Positions 27,763 to 37,701 of a DNA stretch of 64,000 nt are shown here, in pieces. A model generated the notes under the pieces. That model made no database searches, was not told where the DNA came from, and was given only the letters and a program-made list of their open reading frames with translations. Numbering within the stretch: position 1 is the stretch's first letter; every line of letters begins with the position of its first letter. Source of the DNA: CAZSDW01 sp964605705. GTDB lineage: Bacteria > Fidelibacterota > UBA2242. Both the position numbers and the translations under genes were made by a program. The stretch is from the NCBI GenBank assembly GCA_964605705.1, contig CAZSDW010000013.1, positions 1 through 64,000 on the forward strand, in the 5' to 3' direction.

Positions 27763-27791
27763 TTGACAAGAATACAGACCCCGTGTAAATT
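27763..27791 (+). promoter_or_regulatory. Possible promoter for the beta-helix gene
   Basis: TTGACA at 27763-27768 is followed after exactly 17 bases by TAAATT at 27786-27791. A strong AGGAGG ribosome binding site at 27833-27838 then precedes the ATG at 27848. The -10 box is imperfect, and primary sigma factors of FCB phyla may prefer other boxes, so this is a candidate only. Confidence 0.35.
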
Positions 27792-27847
27792 TTTAGAGAA
27801 CAATGACATTAAAATATTATAAAGAGTATAAAAGGAGGAGTTATAGC

Positions 27848-29206
27848 ATGAAGAAAATGTTACTGTTTTTGGGTGTGTTTGTAATGATGAGCAGTATGTT
27901 GTTTTCTCAAACATATGTTGCTCCGGGCGACGGAACCCTGCACGCAGCGATTGAGGCTGCCGTGGATGGTGAAGTGCTGCAGCTGGTGCCGGGTGCCGAA
28001 TACAGCGAATCCGGCTGGGGTGAGTTTGGCACGATTACCGGAAAAAGCATTACGATTGAAGTCGAAGGCGATGGTTCGGAAAAGGCGATTGTCAAGATGC
28101 AGACTGAACGTGAGGAAGATGAAACCATCGTTTTCTTTTATCTTGGGGAACAGGGTTCCTTGACATTGCGAGGACTTGAATTTGATGGCGCACTTGATGG
28201 AATTCCTACGCCGAACTATTTAATCACTTTTGATATGGGTGAATTCCCGGTCCCGACTTTGGTGAAGAAAGTTCGGATTGAAAACTGTTTCATTCACAAC
28301 CTGATGGAGGATGTCATTGCTGCCGGTAATGCTGACATGATGTATAATATGGTGGTCGATTCGGTTTTTGTCGATAACACGATTATTACGAATACGGCAA
28401 CGACGCTTTACTTTAAATATGCCGGTATTAACTATATTGCGCTGACCAATTCTACAATCTATAATATCAACAGTTATGGTCTCCGGATCGCCGGTCCCGT
28501 GGAGAGTGGTCTGCCGGATAATACACCGACGGTGCTGATCGATCATACTACCTGGTTTAAAATCGGTGTCGGGGATGATCAGCGTGAAACGATCCAGGGC
28601 GAAAAAGGACCATTGCTGAATCCCTGGACAGTATCGAACTCTATTTTCGTAAATCAGATTAATAAAACCAGGACCTTTATCAATATCAAGGATACACCGA
28701 ATGATGGAAATGCAACCATCGCCAGTATCTGTTTCTGGGATATAGGACAGGTAAATTTTCGCGAACATACCGTTTCCGACACAATCCGGATGTATCCGGG
28801 CTTTGCCGATACGACTAATGGTGATTTTACGCTGCCGGCGGGTTCTCCGCTGTTTACCTTTGGTACTGATGGTTATCCAATCGGTGATCCGCGTTGGTAT
28901 ATTGGGGTATATGGCATAGATGAAGAAGATAGTCCGGTCATCAAATCCTTTTCACTGAAACAGAACTACCCGAATCCGTTTAATCCGACGACAACGATTT
29001 CGTTTAATCTCGAAAAGTCCGGTTTAACGACCCTGTCAATTTATGATCTCATGGGAAAAGAAATCGCCGTGCTTGTCGAAGAGGATCTGAAAGTCGGCAA
29101 CTATCAGTACGATTTTGATGCGACTGACTTGAGTTCGGGTATCTATTTTTATCGTCTGACATCTTCCGGACAAACGCTGACAAAGAAAATGATGTTTATA
29201 GAATAG
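27848..29206 (+). CDS. Secreted right-handed beta-helix protein with T9SS tail (DUF4957/DUF5123-like)
   Basis: A 452-residue protein; I place the start at ATG 27848, just after AGGAGG, instead of an upstream frame lacking a signal peptide. The signal sequence ends near SQTYVAPG. The body shows repeated short strands with I-x-N-C/S-x-I/F turns (IENCFIHNL, LTNSTIYNI, VSNSIFVNQ) typical of a parallel beta helix. A final SxxFxxxxxGDFTLPAGSPL phrase recalls the DUF5123 proteins of Bacteroidota pectin loci. The last 85 residues are a T9SS sorting domain (QNYPNPFNP ... SSGIYFYRL). It probably binds or cleaves pectin at the surface; no catalytic residues can be assigned. Confidence 0.7.
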   Translation: MKKMLLFLGVFVMMSSMLFSQTYVAPGDGTLHAAIEAAVDGEVLQLVPGAEYSESGWGEFGTITGKSITIEVEGDGSEKAIVKMQTEREEDETIVFFYLGEQGSLTLRGLEFDGALDGIPTPNYLITFDMGEFPVPTLVKKVRIENCFIHNLMEDVIAAGNADMMYNMVVDSVFVDNTIITNTATTLYFKYAGINYIALTNSTIYNINSYGLRIAGPVESGLPDNTPTVLIDHTTWFKIGVGDDQRETIQGEKGPLLNPWTVSNSIFVNQINKTRTFINIKDTPNDGNATIASICFWDIGQVNFREHTVSDTIRMYPGFADTTNGDFTLPAGSPLFTFGTDGYPIGDPRWYIGVYGIDEEDSPVIKSFSLKQNYPNPFNPTTTISFNLEKSGLTTLSIYDLMGKEIAVLVEEDLKVGNYQYDFDATDLSSGIYFYRLTSSGQTLTKKMMFIE

Positions 29207-29386
29207 ATCTCCGGTAGGTCTGTCCGGTTTTGCCGGATGGCTGCTGTAATTTGAGAGCGCTCTGATTTTTGAAAGATTTTATAAAAATGGATATAGGGCG
29301 CTCCATATCTCTTCTGGCAGAAAACTAACCGGACTTCTGATCAACTGCCTTTGATATCACAACTGTTTATTGAGAGAAAATTATTA
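29207..29386. promoter_or_regulatory. Intergenic region with two spaced GCGC-centred palindromes
   Basis: AGAGCGCTCT at 29254-29263 is a perfect 10-base palindrome. A related AGGGCGCTCC lies at 29295-29304, nested in a larger imperfect repeat (GATATAGG ... CCATATC). Their centres are 41 bases apart, near four helical turns, as for paired LacI-type operators. A short TCCGG/CCGGA hairpin lies at 29223-29237. No clear promoter boxes were found. Confidence 0.4.
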
Positions 29387-31030
29387 ATGATTCGAAAATC
29401 ATCTGCGATTATTTTGGGAATACTGATAAGTATATTGACGAGTAACCATTTTTCATATGCACAACCACTGGCGTTTCCCAGCGCCGAGGGCAGTGGCATG
29501 AATGCCCTTGGCGGACGTGGCGGTGAAGTCTATGAAGTAACCAATCTTAATAACAGCGGTGTGGGATCAGTTGTTGATGCCGTCAGCAAATCCAAGCGCA
29601 CAGTCGTTTTCCGGGTTTCCGGGACAATCGAGCTGGGTAGTGTCATTCTCCAGCCCAAATCCAATATTACCATCGCCGGTCAGACTGCTCCCGGCGATGG
29701 CATTTGCATCAAGGGACGGATCAAGATTGGCAATAGCAATATCATTATCCGCTATCTCCGGGTGCGAGTGGATGCCGGCGCAGCCAATTCTTCCGGCGAC
29801 GCAATTGATATCTCCTCAGGGAAGAATATCATCATTGACCATGTCAGCGCTTCATATGCCCGTGACGAAACCATCTCTTGTCAGCCGAATTCGGATAGTG
29901 TCACCGTGCAATGGTGCCTGATGAGTGAAGCCCTGACCTTTGAAGGACATAGTTATGGCTCACTGGTGCGTGGCGATAGGGGCGACCAGAAGACCTATCA
30001 TCATAATTTATATGCACATTGTAACGGGCGTCTGCCGAGACCGGGAAATTACACTTCCGCGACTTACGATACACTTGGTATTTTTTTCGATTTCCGCAAT
30101 AATGTGGTTTACAATTGGGCGGGTTCATCACCGGGATATAATGCTGACTCTGATATGATCAGCCGTTATAATTTTATCGGGAATGTTTACATTTTAGGTC
30201 CAGAATCCAGCAGCAGCAGCAAACTTTTTAAGGAAGACGCCTATAATTCATACGCCTTCTTTGCCGACAATATGTTCGACGGTACCGTCCCGGATGATCA
30301 GTGGAGTCTGGTTAAATTTAATGGTTTTAGCACTGACCAAATAAATGCCTACAAACAGCGCTCCTATCTTGTACCGATGAAGCCGGTCACGACGACTTCA
30401 CCGGAACAAGCCTACATTGACGATCTGGCTTCGGCGGGGTGTAGTTTTCCGAAACGGGACACAATCGATCGACGTATAATTCAGGATGTGATCAATCAAA
30501 CTGGTCATTCGATTGTAAGTACCAGCAATCAGCCTGAAGGTGGCTGGCCTCTATTAAGCAGTTTACCGGCACCGGCTGATACCGATCATGATGGTATGCC
30601 TGACGATTGGGAACTGTCTCAGGGACTCAATCCCAATGATGACAGTGACCGGAATATTGTGAATGAAGATGGATACACCAAACTGGAAAATTATCTAAAC
30701 AGCCTGGTGGGTGAGTATGTCAATGATATTGACATAGATGCACCGCTGGTATCCAGATTCAGAGTCAGCCAAAACTATCCCAATCCCTTTAATCCGAACA
30801 CAACTCTCAAATTTTCAGTTTCAGAAATCGGCAGGCTGGACATCACTATTTATGATATAACCGGCAGGCAAGTCCGGCAATTGTTCAGCCGGAGCTGCCC
30901 GGCAGGTATGTATGAGATTGACTGGAATGGAAAAGACAGCCAGGGACATGACGTCTCGACCGGTATTTATTTCTGCGAGTTCCGGTTTGGCGACAGCCAG
31001 GAAATCGTTAAAATGCAACTGATCAGGTAA
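29387..31030 (+). CDS. Pectate lyase, PL1-like, with T9SS tail
   Basis: A 547-residue secreted lyase; ATG 29387 is chosen because a proper signal peptide (ending HFSYAQP) follows. The N-terminal AFPSAEGSGMNALGGRGG and the strands IIIRYLRVRVD and IIIDHVSASYA (Ca-binding D region) and the later KTYHHNLYAHCNGRLPR, with catalytic-type R, match the PL1 pectate lyase fold. Residues around 410 contain DTDHDGMPDDWE, a calcium-binding thrombospondin-3-type loop. The last 90 residues are a T9SS sorting domain (QNYPNPFNPNTT ... STGIYF). It should cut de-esterified homogalacturonan outside the cell by beta-elimination, giving unsaturated ends for KduI and KduD. Confidence 0.85.
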   Translation: MIRKSSAIILGILISILTSNHFSYAQPLAFPSAEGSGMNALGGRGGEVYEVTNLNNSGVGSVVDAVSKSKRTVVFRVSGTIELGSVILQPKSNITIAGQTAPGDGICIKGRIKIGNSNIIIRYLRVRVDAGAANSSGDAIDISSGKNIIIDHVSASYARDETISCQPNSDSVTVQWCLMSEALTFEGHSYGSLVRGDRGDQKTYHHNLYAHCNGRLPRPGNYTSATYDTLGIFFDFRNNVVYNWAGSSPGYNADSDMISRYNFIGNVYILGPESSSSSKLFKEDAYNSYAFFADNMFDGTVPDDQWSLVKFNGFSTDQINAYKQRSYLVPMKPVTTTSPEQAYIDDLASAGCSFPKRDTIDRRIIQDVINQTGHSIVSTSNQPEGGWPLLSSLPAPADTDHDGMPDDWELSQGLNPNDDSDRNIVNEDGYTKLENYLNSLVGEYVNDIDIDAPLVSRFRVSQNYPNPFNPNTTLKFSVSEIGRLDITIYDITGRQVRQLFSRSCPAGMYEIDWNGKDSQGHDVSTGIYFCEFRFGDSQEIVKMQLIR

Positions 31031-31099
31031 GTGAATTTACTGAAATGATAAATTTTATAATTCATAAAATAACAGCATTGAGACCATAGAGGAGCGGTT

Positions 31100-34000
31100 A
31101 TGCAGCATCGAAAACCATTCAAATCCCGGATATTATTGGTTGTCTTATTGCTATGGCTAATGAATATCACGGGGATCCTTGCTCAAAGCAGAAGTCGAAT
31201 CGCCGGAAACATTACGGATGCCAGTACGGGAAAACCGCTGCTGGGAGTCAATGTCATGGTTGAAGGTACGGAGCAGGGAGCAGCCTCGGATAGAAACGGG
31301 CAGTATATCATCATCAATGTGCCGGTCGGTACTTACAGTATCCGGGCATCCATGATCGGTTATGCTGAGCAGGTTGTGACCAATGTTATGGTCTCTGCTG
31401 ATCGGGTATCCAATGTGAATTTCAAGATGGTTCAGACCGTGATTGAGGGCAGTGTTGTCGAAGTGACTGCTGTGGTCAGTGTCCTGCACAAAGAGGTGTC
31501 CAATACCCAGATGGTGGTCAGTGATATGCAATTACAGGACGCTTCCGGAATTCGTGAAATCAATTCTTTTTTGACCAAGTTACCGGGAGTTTCCGAGGAT
31601 AATGGATATCTGACTATCCGGGGTGGTTCCGCGGATCAGACCGGCATGATGCTGAACGGATTATCCTATATGAATGCTGCCGTCGGGAATGCTGAAACTG
31701 ATATTCCCCTAAGTGCCATAGAGCAGGTGTCGCTGCTGTCCGGTGGTTATAATGCGGAATACGGGAATTTCCGTTCAGGACTGATTAATGTTACGACAAA
31801 ATCCGGCTCAAAGTCGGGGTATCACGGAACCTTTACCTATTCCAGGGATCAAGCCCATATCCGACGCTTTGGAAAATCTTTTTATGATCCTAATGTGGAA
31901 TCGCTGCGACCGTTTCTCGATCCAGATGTAGCCTTTGTCGGGACGATGGAAGCCTGGGCAGATGATCCCTATATAACGCAGCAATATCCGCGTTTCGATG
32001 GCTGGATTAAAGCCGCCGATAATTTCAATATCGGCAAGGAGCCGGAAAATTACGCAACGGCGATGGATTATTACCTGCTTGCCAACTGGATGCATATGAC
32101 AGTGCCGGATTATGCTGGACTGGCAAACCTGTCCGATGATCTGAAAGAGCAAATCGGTTATTATGAAGTGGGTACGGAACAGAAAAAGTTATTTGAGGAC
32201 CATCACAATACGGAAAAGTATCCGGATTGGAATTTCGATGGTGGTTTCGGCGGACCATTACCTTTTGTCAGTCAGATGCTGGGTGATGCAACGTTTTACA
32301 TTTCCCATAATGCCAAAAAGCAGCATTATGTGATGCCCGTTTCCCGCAGCAATGAAGAGAAATATATCACTCTGGCTACGATAAAAATGCAGCCGCTGGA
32401 CAATTTGACTGTGAGCTTTAACGGCTTACATAAAAAGCAGATGGGAGTCAGTCCGATCCGACCACCCTGGGGCGATTTTCCGGATGCCAGCCGGGAAGGT
32501 GGTTTCATGCCAATAAATAATATCAAGTATATTGCGAATAATCCGGAGTACTGGTACGATCAACCCTTCTTTCCGATTATGGAACAGAGAACCCTGATGG
32601 GCGGCGTCACGATCAATCACGTTTTAAGCAAATCCACTTTCTGGGAACTCAGTCTCAGTGCATTGGATATTCAGGATTCTGCGCCGACGGGCGACACACG
32701 GGACTCGACGGTCATTACCCATTTTGGTCCCTTTCCGGTCACTGAAATGCCTTATGGTAAACTGTTATATGGCGGGAATCGCGTAATCGGTATATTCGAT
32801 GGTGATACGATTAATTATGATTACCCTTCGTATGATGCCCTGCCGGGAATTGCCCGTCGATTTCGTCGTAAAGAAGGCGATATGTACACTGATGTCAATA
32901 CCAGACAATACCGGGCGAAATTTGATATTACATCCCAGATCGGTTTTCACCATTATGTAAAGGGTGGATTTGAATATAATTATATTGATCTGAATCATGA
33001 GCTCTGGTTAAAATGGAATGAAAATTATTATAATGTCTATGAATTCAACTATCACCGGACCCCCAGCCAGACCGGTTTGTACGTCCAGGACCAGATTTCC
33101 TTTGAGGGAATCGTCGCGAATCTGGGATTGAGATTCGATTATTATTACGGTGGCGGTGGTGAATGGCCTTCCGGCGATCCCTTTGCGATCAGCATGTTTA
33201 CTCCTCAAAAAGTCGCCGAAGATTCGATTCTGTTCAATTATCTTGAAGCCGGGCGTTCCTATATCTGGGACACCTGGGAAGCCTATGATGATTCCGTGGA
33301 TCCGGGTTTCCTGCAACCGATTAAGAACCATGCGACCGTCAGCCCGCGAATTGGTATCTCCTTCCCGATTACTGATCGATCAAAATTCTATTTTAATTAC
33401 GGACATTTTCGATCCAATCCGCCCTATTATTCAATGTATCTCTACCGCTATCGGTATGATAAAAACGGGCTTTATGATATGTCCAATCCCAACCTTGATC
33501 CGCCCCGGACAGTTTCCTATGAACTGGGAGTGCGCTATAATTTTATCAATGGGTATCTGCTTGGCTTGTCCGGGTATTCCAAAGATGTGACCGGTCAGCA
33601 TGGTGAGGTGACTTATAAAAGTGCTACCGGAAGCCTTGACTACGATATGTGGACTAATAATGAGTATGAGGATATCCAGGGTGTTGAGCTGACCTTGTCA
33701 AAAACGGATAATAGCTGGATCGTTGGTTGGGTGAACTTTAATTATATGCTGAAGAAGGATGGCAAGACCGGGCGTGAAGAAATCACCGAGGTGACAGCGA
33801 GTGACGATCGGGAAGGTCTCTATGCCGGGCAGGAAACCCGTTCTCTGCCGCGTCCCAGGATAAATGGTAATGTCACTATCCGTAGTCCGCAGACCTGGGG
33901 ACCGAAAATTGCCGGAATACGTCCCCTGGCAAACTGGAATGTTACTTTTTTCGGTGAATGGGAAGCCGGACGGTATTTCACCTGGAATCCGTTGAACGAG

Positions 34001-34411
34001 CTCCATGTGAGTGATAACATGCGCTGGCCTCAGTATTATATGGTCGATCTGAAGATAACCAAAAAGTTCAAGTTTTTGGGTGTTGAACCGACTTTCTTCA
34101 TCGATATTGATAATGTTTTTAATTTTAAAGTCAGTCTGTTGTATCGGGACTATGCATTTCAGCGGGAAAGCGGCAATCTGGAAGATTGGCGGGATTATTT
34201 TAATTATATGGGCAGCCTGCGCTTGCCGATGTACGATTCCGATGAATACGCTACGTTGCGGGAGCAGTACCCCGGCTACTTTATTCCGGGGGATGATAAT
34301 GTTGGCGATCTTAGATCAGCTGAGCAACCCTATATCAATGATCCGAATAATGCCTTCTGGCTTTTTGAACAGCCCAGGGATATCTGGTTCGGTATCAGGT
34401 TTAATTTTTAA
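31100..34411 (+). CDS. TonB-dependent outer membrane receptor
   Basis: A 1103-residue protein with a signal peptide (about 1-28), a carboxypeptidase-regulatory-like domain (about 32-115, GNITDASTGKPLLGVNVM ... GYAEQVVTNV), a plug domain (about 125-235, with GYLTIRGGSADQTGMMLNG and GGYNAEYGNFRSGLINVTTKSG) and a long 22-stranded type barrel ending in the aromatic residues RFNF, as outer membrane barrels do. It is SusC-like in length, but no SusD follows. The next two genes are an FN3 protein and a PorV/PorQ barrel. Genome context makes pectic oligosaccharides the probable ligand. A GAGGAG site precedes the ATG. Confidence 0.88.
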   Translation: MQHRKPFKSRILLVVLLLWLMNITGILAQSRSRIAGNITDASTGKPLLGVNVMVEGTEQGAASDRNGQYIIINVPVGTYSIRASMIGYAEQVVTNVMVSADRVSNVNFKMVQTVIEGSVVEVTAVVSVLHKEVSNTQMVVSDMQLQDASGIREINSFLTKLPGVSEDNGYLTIRGGSADQTGMMLNGLSYMNAAVGNAETDIPLSAIEQVSLLSGGYNAEYGNFRSGLINVTTKSGSKSGYHGTFTYSRDQAHIRRFGKSFYDPNVESLRPFLDPDVAFVGTMEAWADDPYITQQYPRFDGWIKAADNFNIGKEPENYATAMDYYLLANWMHMTVPDYAGLANLSDDLKEQIGYYEVGTEQKKLFEDHHNTEKYPDWNFDGGFGGPLPFVSQMLGDATFYISHNAKKQHYVMPVSRSNEEKYITLATIKMQPLDNLTVSFNGLHKKQMGVSPIRPPWGDFPDASREGGFMPINNIKYIANNPEYWYDQPFFPIMEQRTLMGGVTINHVLSKSTFWELSLSALDIQDSAPTGDTRDSTVITHFGPFPVTEMPYGKLLYGGNRVIGIFDGDTINYDYPSYDALPGIARRFRRKEGDMYTDVNTRQYRAKFDITSQIGFHHYVKGGFEYNYIDLNHELWLKWNENYYNVYEFNYHRTPSQTGLYVQDQISFEGIVANLGLRFDYYYGGGGEWPSGDPFAISMFTPQKVAEDSILFNYLEAGRSYIWDTWEAYDDSVDPGFLQPIKNHATVSPRIGISFPITDRSKFYFNYGHFRSNPPYYSMYLYRYRYDKNGLYDMSNPNLDPPRTVSYELGVRYNFINGYLLGLSGYSKDVTGQHGEVTYKSATGSLDYDMWTNNEYEDIQGVELTLSKTDNSWIVGWVNFNYMLKKDGKTGREEITEVTASDDREGLYAGQETRSLPRPRINGNVTIRSPQTWGPKIAGIRPLANWNVTFFGEWEAGRYFTWNPLNELHVSDNMRWPQYYMVDLKITKKFKFLGVEPTFFIDIDNVFNFKVSLLYRDYAFQRESGNLEDWRDYFNYMGSLRLPMYDSDEYATLREQYPGYFIPGDDNVGDLRSAEQPYINDPNNAFWLFEQPRDIWFGIRFNF

Positions 34412-34453
34412 TATCGAACGATCACCTGACGATGAAAATATATGGAGTATTCA

Positions 34454-36625
34454 ATGAAACATAGAAAAAACCATTGGCACCTTCCGCGATCATCACGACT
34501 CACTCTCCTGACGATTGTTTTTATCGTTCAGCTGTTGTTGGTGATGGGTGCAGCTCAGACCCAACCGGAGCTGGAAACAGCGGTGATTAAGATGGGGCAT
34601 GTCTGGTGCGGAGTGACTGCGAATGGTGATAAGGGTAATTTTGACTATCGTGCCGGATTCTTTCCCAATGATTATGATATTCTGGGTATTCGAGGTCAAT
34701 ATCGGGATGCCTGGGCGGGTGCTGGTTTTCGCCTGGTTACGACGAACTGGATTGATCCGATTGACACCCTGCATAGTGTCGCGATCTACGGACCTGTCAA
34801 TGAATTTATGCCTCAGGGCAAGGTCGTGGAGAACCTGACTAATTATACCCGTTTTGGTTATCCCGAACAGGTGATCGATTTTACTCCGGTGGAGCTGGAA
34901 GATTTTGGAGCGGTTGAACCAACCCAGTTCGCTGACTATACATATGACCAGAAAGTCGAGGTGACAACTGAGAATATTTTAGGTGTTCAATTGCATCGGA
35001 AAATATTAGCCTGGAGTCAGAATTTTAATGACGATTACATTATTGTCGATGTGGAATTCACGAATGTCAGCGGCGATACCTTAAAAGATTTCTACATCAA
35101 TATGGAATCCAATGGACAGAATACTTTCCGCTCGAATGGATCCAATCCAAATCCCGGAGCGGGTGAGCGCTTCGATCCGGCAACGACCTGGCAGCATTAT
35201 TATGGGGGCAGAGTCGGAGATACATTGCGTGTGTTTTATGAATATGGCGCCGATGATCCGAATGTTCCCGGGGACAATATGGGAGCACCGGTAACCTCTC
35301 AGGGCGGTCGTCTGATTAATGCCAAATTTATCTGGTACTCTATTCTGCATGCTTCCGGGGAACCTTATACCAATTCAGCCGATGATGTTGATGATTTTTT
35401 ACAACCAAAAATTACCTATATCGGAAAGGACAACCTGATTCCTTACAATAGTGAAGGTGACGAATTCGGCAGTTCGAATTTCTGGGCAATCCGGGGCGCT
35501 TATTCCGAATATTTTCCCATGAGCGGCGACACGATTCCCGGGACTTTGCATGGTGGGAATAGCGATGAACAGGGCAGCTCCGATTATGCCGATCATCCCG
35601 CCGGCACTCATGAGAATAATAACTCCAAAATGTGGAGTAGTTTCGGACCCTATACTTTTCTGAACGGACAGAAAATTCATATTGTTTATGCAAGCGGTTA
35701 CTCCGGGCTTGATATAGAAGTAGCCCAATCGATTGGTAAAGAGTGGCTGGCTGGAACATTAGCGGACCCACCGATGATCCCGGATGCCGAAACCGGTTAT
35801 TTTCCAACGAATTTTGCCTTCCCCAGCGGCGCTACAGAGCTGGATAAACGCAAAGACCGCTGGATCAGTACGGGGATCGATTCGGTGATGCAGAGTGCTT
35901 ATCGGGCGAAATGGAATTATGATAATGGTTATAAAATCCCGCAGGCACCGCCGCCACCAAGCAGCTTCGAAGTGACTGGTCTGGGAACCGGCGTCGAAAT
36001 CCGCTGGTCAGACATCGAAGCCGAAAATATGCCGAATTTTGATGGCTATCGGATTATGAGCCGAATCTCAAACCTGGATACCGTTTTTTACGAGGTGGCT
36101 TATTCATCCGGTCCCGAAGATAAAGCCATTGATCACCTGTTTGTCGATACCGACGTCTTGATCGGTGCCCAATACTATTATTATATCCAGGCAAAAGCCA
36201 AAATCGGGGAAAATGACCTGACTGCCGATCCATCGACCCGCGGCAAAACCATTTACAGTCAACGGGTGCTGATCCCGAATATATCCTGGATCAATCCACC
36301 TCATTTTTCGCAGGATGAATTATCGAAAATTGCGATCGTTCCGAATCCTTACAATATCAATGATCCATTGCTTGATGTTCAGGGGTGGACCGACGGTAGA
36401 GGGATTCAATTTTTCAATCTTCCTGCCCGGGTGGATATCAAGATATATACCGAAAATGGCGACCTGATTCAGACTATTAATCATGATAGTCCGGTAAGCT
36501 CCGGATATGAGTTTTGGGATATGATTACCCGCAATCAGCAGGTGATTAGCAGTGGTGTTTACATTGCTGTTTTCCAGAAGCCGAGCGGGGAAAGTACTTA
36601 TCAAAAATTTCTGGTAGTTCGCTAA
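34454..36625 (+). CDS. Large secreted protein with FN3-like domain and PNPY tail, partner of the TonB receptor
   Basis: About 723 residues; ATG 34454 is preferred because GGAG lies 6 bases before it. After a signal peptide, residues 40-480 form a beta-rich region with no recognised family, showing many W/Y-containing strands. A fibronectin type III-like domain lies at about 505-610 (SSFEVTGLGTGVEIRWSDIEAENMPNFDGYRI in parts), and a C-terminal domain at about 630-723 contains VPNPYN and a D-I-K-I-Y-x-x-N-G-D-L strand, related to the FlgD/T9SS-tail fold but without the PNPFNP core. It lies between a TonB receptor and a PorV-like barrel, so it may be the surface-exposed substrate-binding partner that replaces SusD. 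That is an inference. Confidence 0.6.
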   Translation: MKHRKNHWHLPRSSRLTLLTIVFIVQLLLVMGAAQTQPELETAVIKMGHVWCGVTANGDKGNFDYRAGFFPNDYDILGIRGQYRDAWAGAGFRLVTTNWIDPIDTLHSVAIYGPVNEFMPQGKVVENLTNYTRFGYPEQVIDFTPVELEDFGAVEPTQFADYTYDQKVEVTTENILGVQLHRKILAWSQNFNDDYIIVDVEFTNVSGDTLKDFYINMESNGQNTFRSNGSNPNPGAGERFDPATTWQHYYGGRVGDTLRVFYEYGADDPNVPGDNMGAPVTSQGGRLINAKFIWYSILHASGEPYTNSADDVDDFLQPKITYIGKDNLIPYNSEGDEFGSSNFWAIRGAYSEYFPMSGDTIPGTLHGGNSDEQGSSDYADHPAGTHENNNSKMWSSFGPYTFLNGQKIHIVYASGYSGLDIEVAQSIGKEWLAGTLADPPMIPDAETGYFPTNFAFPSGATELDKRKDRWISTGIDSVMQSAYRAKWNYDNGYKIPQAPPPPSSFEVTGLGTGVEIRWSDIEAENMPNFDGYRIMSRISNLDTVFYEVAYSSGPEDKAIDHLFVDTDVLIGAQYYYYIQAKAKIGENDLTADPSTRGKTIYSQRVLIPNISWINPPHFSQDELSKIAIVPNPYNINDPLLDVQGWTDGRGIQFFNLPARVDIKIYTENGDLIQTINHDSPVSSGYEFWDMITRNQQVISSGVYIAVFQKPSGESTYQKFLVVR

Positions 36626-36645
36626 TTCCAAAAAGGAGATTCTTG

Positions 36646-37662
36646 ATGAATCGAATAAAATATTTTCTGCCGGTTTTAAGTATTACCATTCTGATTAGTT
36701 CAGCTGCTTTTGCTCAGGTTGGGCTGAAGAAAGTGGGTCAAAGTACGATGAATTTTCAACTGGTTAGTGTCTCAGCCAGAGCCAGTGCCATGGGGGAAGC
36801 ATTTAATGTCATCGGACATGGCGCTGAGAGTGTTTTTTTTAATCCCGCCGGTGTGGCTGAATCGGACAATCGATTTGACCTGAAATTATACAGCACGCAA
36901 TGGATTGCCGATATCGATTATATGGCAGCTGCGATTGCCTGGAATCTGGGAAGTGCCGGCGCCCTGGGACTGAGTGTATTGTCGGTTGATTACGGAACCA
37001 TTCGCGGAACGAGCCTGCTGGCAGCCTCAGAGACCACCTTGTATCCATTGGGCTATAAAGAGACCGGGAATATCAGTAATGTGGGTGCATATTCCGTGGG
37101 ACTCAGTTATGGCAGAGCCATCAGTACCCAGTTTCTGATTGGCGGTAATATGCGTGTGGCGGGACAAAATCTCGGTCAAAATCAGTTTGGCAATGATACG
37201 AGGAACAATAATGCTTCAAAACTGGTCTTTGATATGGGCGTAAAATATTTTACTAATGTCAAGGATTTTCGCTTCGGGATGGCAATTCGCAATTTTTCAT
37301 CAAACCTGAAACGGGAAGAAATTTCCGAACAGTTGCCGCTGCTTTTCACAATGGGGATGGCAATCGATCTGCTCGATTTTGTTGCTCCTCACCGGACAAA
37401 TGATAATGCAATGACCCTGGCAATGGATTTTTTGCATCCCAATAATTATTCCGAGCGGGTGAATTTTGGTCTGGAATATTTACTGCTGGGGAAGCTGGCG
37501 CTGCGGGGCGGCTATCAGACAAATCAGGATATTGCGTCCTGGTCTGTTGGATTTGGAATCAATCAAAAACTTGGCAATAATGTCATCGTATTCGATTACT
37601 CCTATTCCAATTTTGATATTTTTGACGGTGTCAACCGGCTGTCGGTTGGATTTGCATTTTAG
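36646..37662 (+). CDS. PorV/PorQ-family outer membrane barrel
   Basis: A 338-residue outer membrane protein with signal peptide (ends SSAAFAQ), the family-typical QLVSVSARASAMGEAF segment and FFNPAGVA, then alternating beta strands to a terminal FAF. PorV shuttles T9SS cargo to the sortase PorU; the PorQ/UPF0164 relatives have similar folds. ATG 36646 follows AAGGAG at 36633-36638 and is preferred over an adjacent TTG. It is the third member of a TonB receptor / FN3 protein / barrel trio in front of the pectin enzymes. Whether it serves the T9SS cargo of this locus or the receptor is unknown. Confidence 0.75.
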   Translation: MNRIKYFLPVLSITILISSAAFAQVGLKKVGQSTMNFQLVSVSARASAMGEAFNVIGHGAESVFFNPAGVAESDNRFDLKLYSTQWIADIDYMAAAIAWNLGSAGALGLSVLSVDYGTIRGTSLLAASETTLYPLGYKETGNISNVGAYSVGLSYGRAISTQFLIGGNMRVAGQNLGQNQFGNDTRNNNASKLVFDMGVKYFTNVKDFRFGMAIRNFSSNLKREEISEQLPLLFTMGMAIDLLDFVAPHRTNDNAMTLAMDFLHPNNYSERVNFGLEYLLLGKLALRGGYQTNQDIASWSVGFGINQKLGNNVIVFDYSYSNFDIFDGVNRLSVGFAF

Positions 37663-37701
37663 AGATTTTGATAAGCCAAAGAAAAAGGTGTCTTAGAGTC
37701 A

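Noticed and set aside
29223..29237. TCCGG/CCGGA hairpin as terminator of the beta-helix gene
   Set aside because: Only five base pairs and no T-tract follows.
34454..36625. The FN3 protein as a SusD homologue
   Set aside because: No TPR-like helical repeats or SusD signature are seen; the protein is beta-rich with a PNPY tail.
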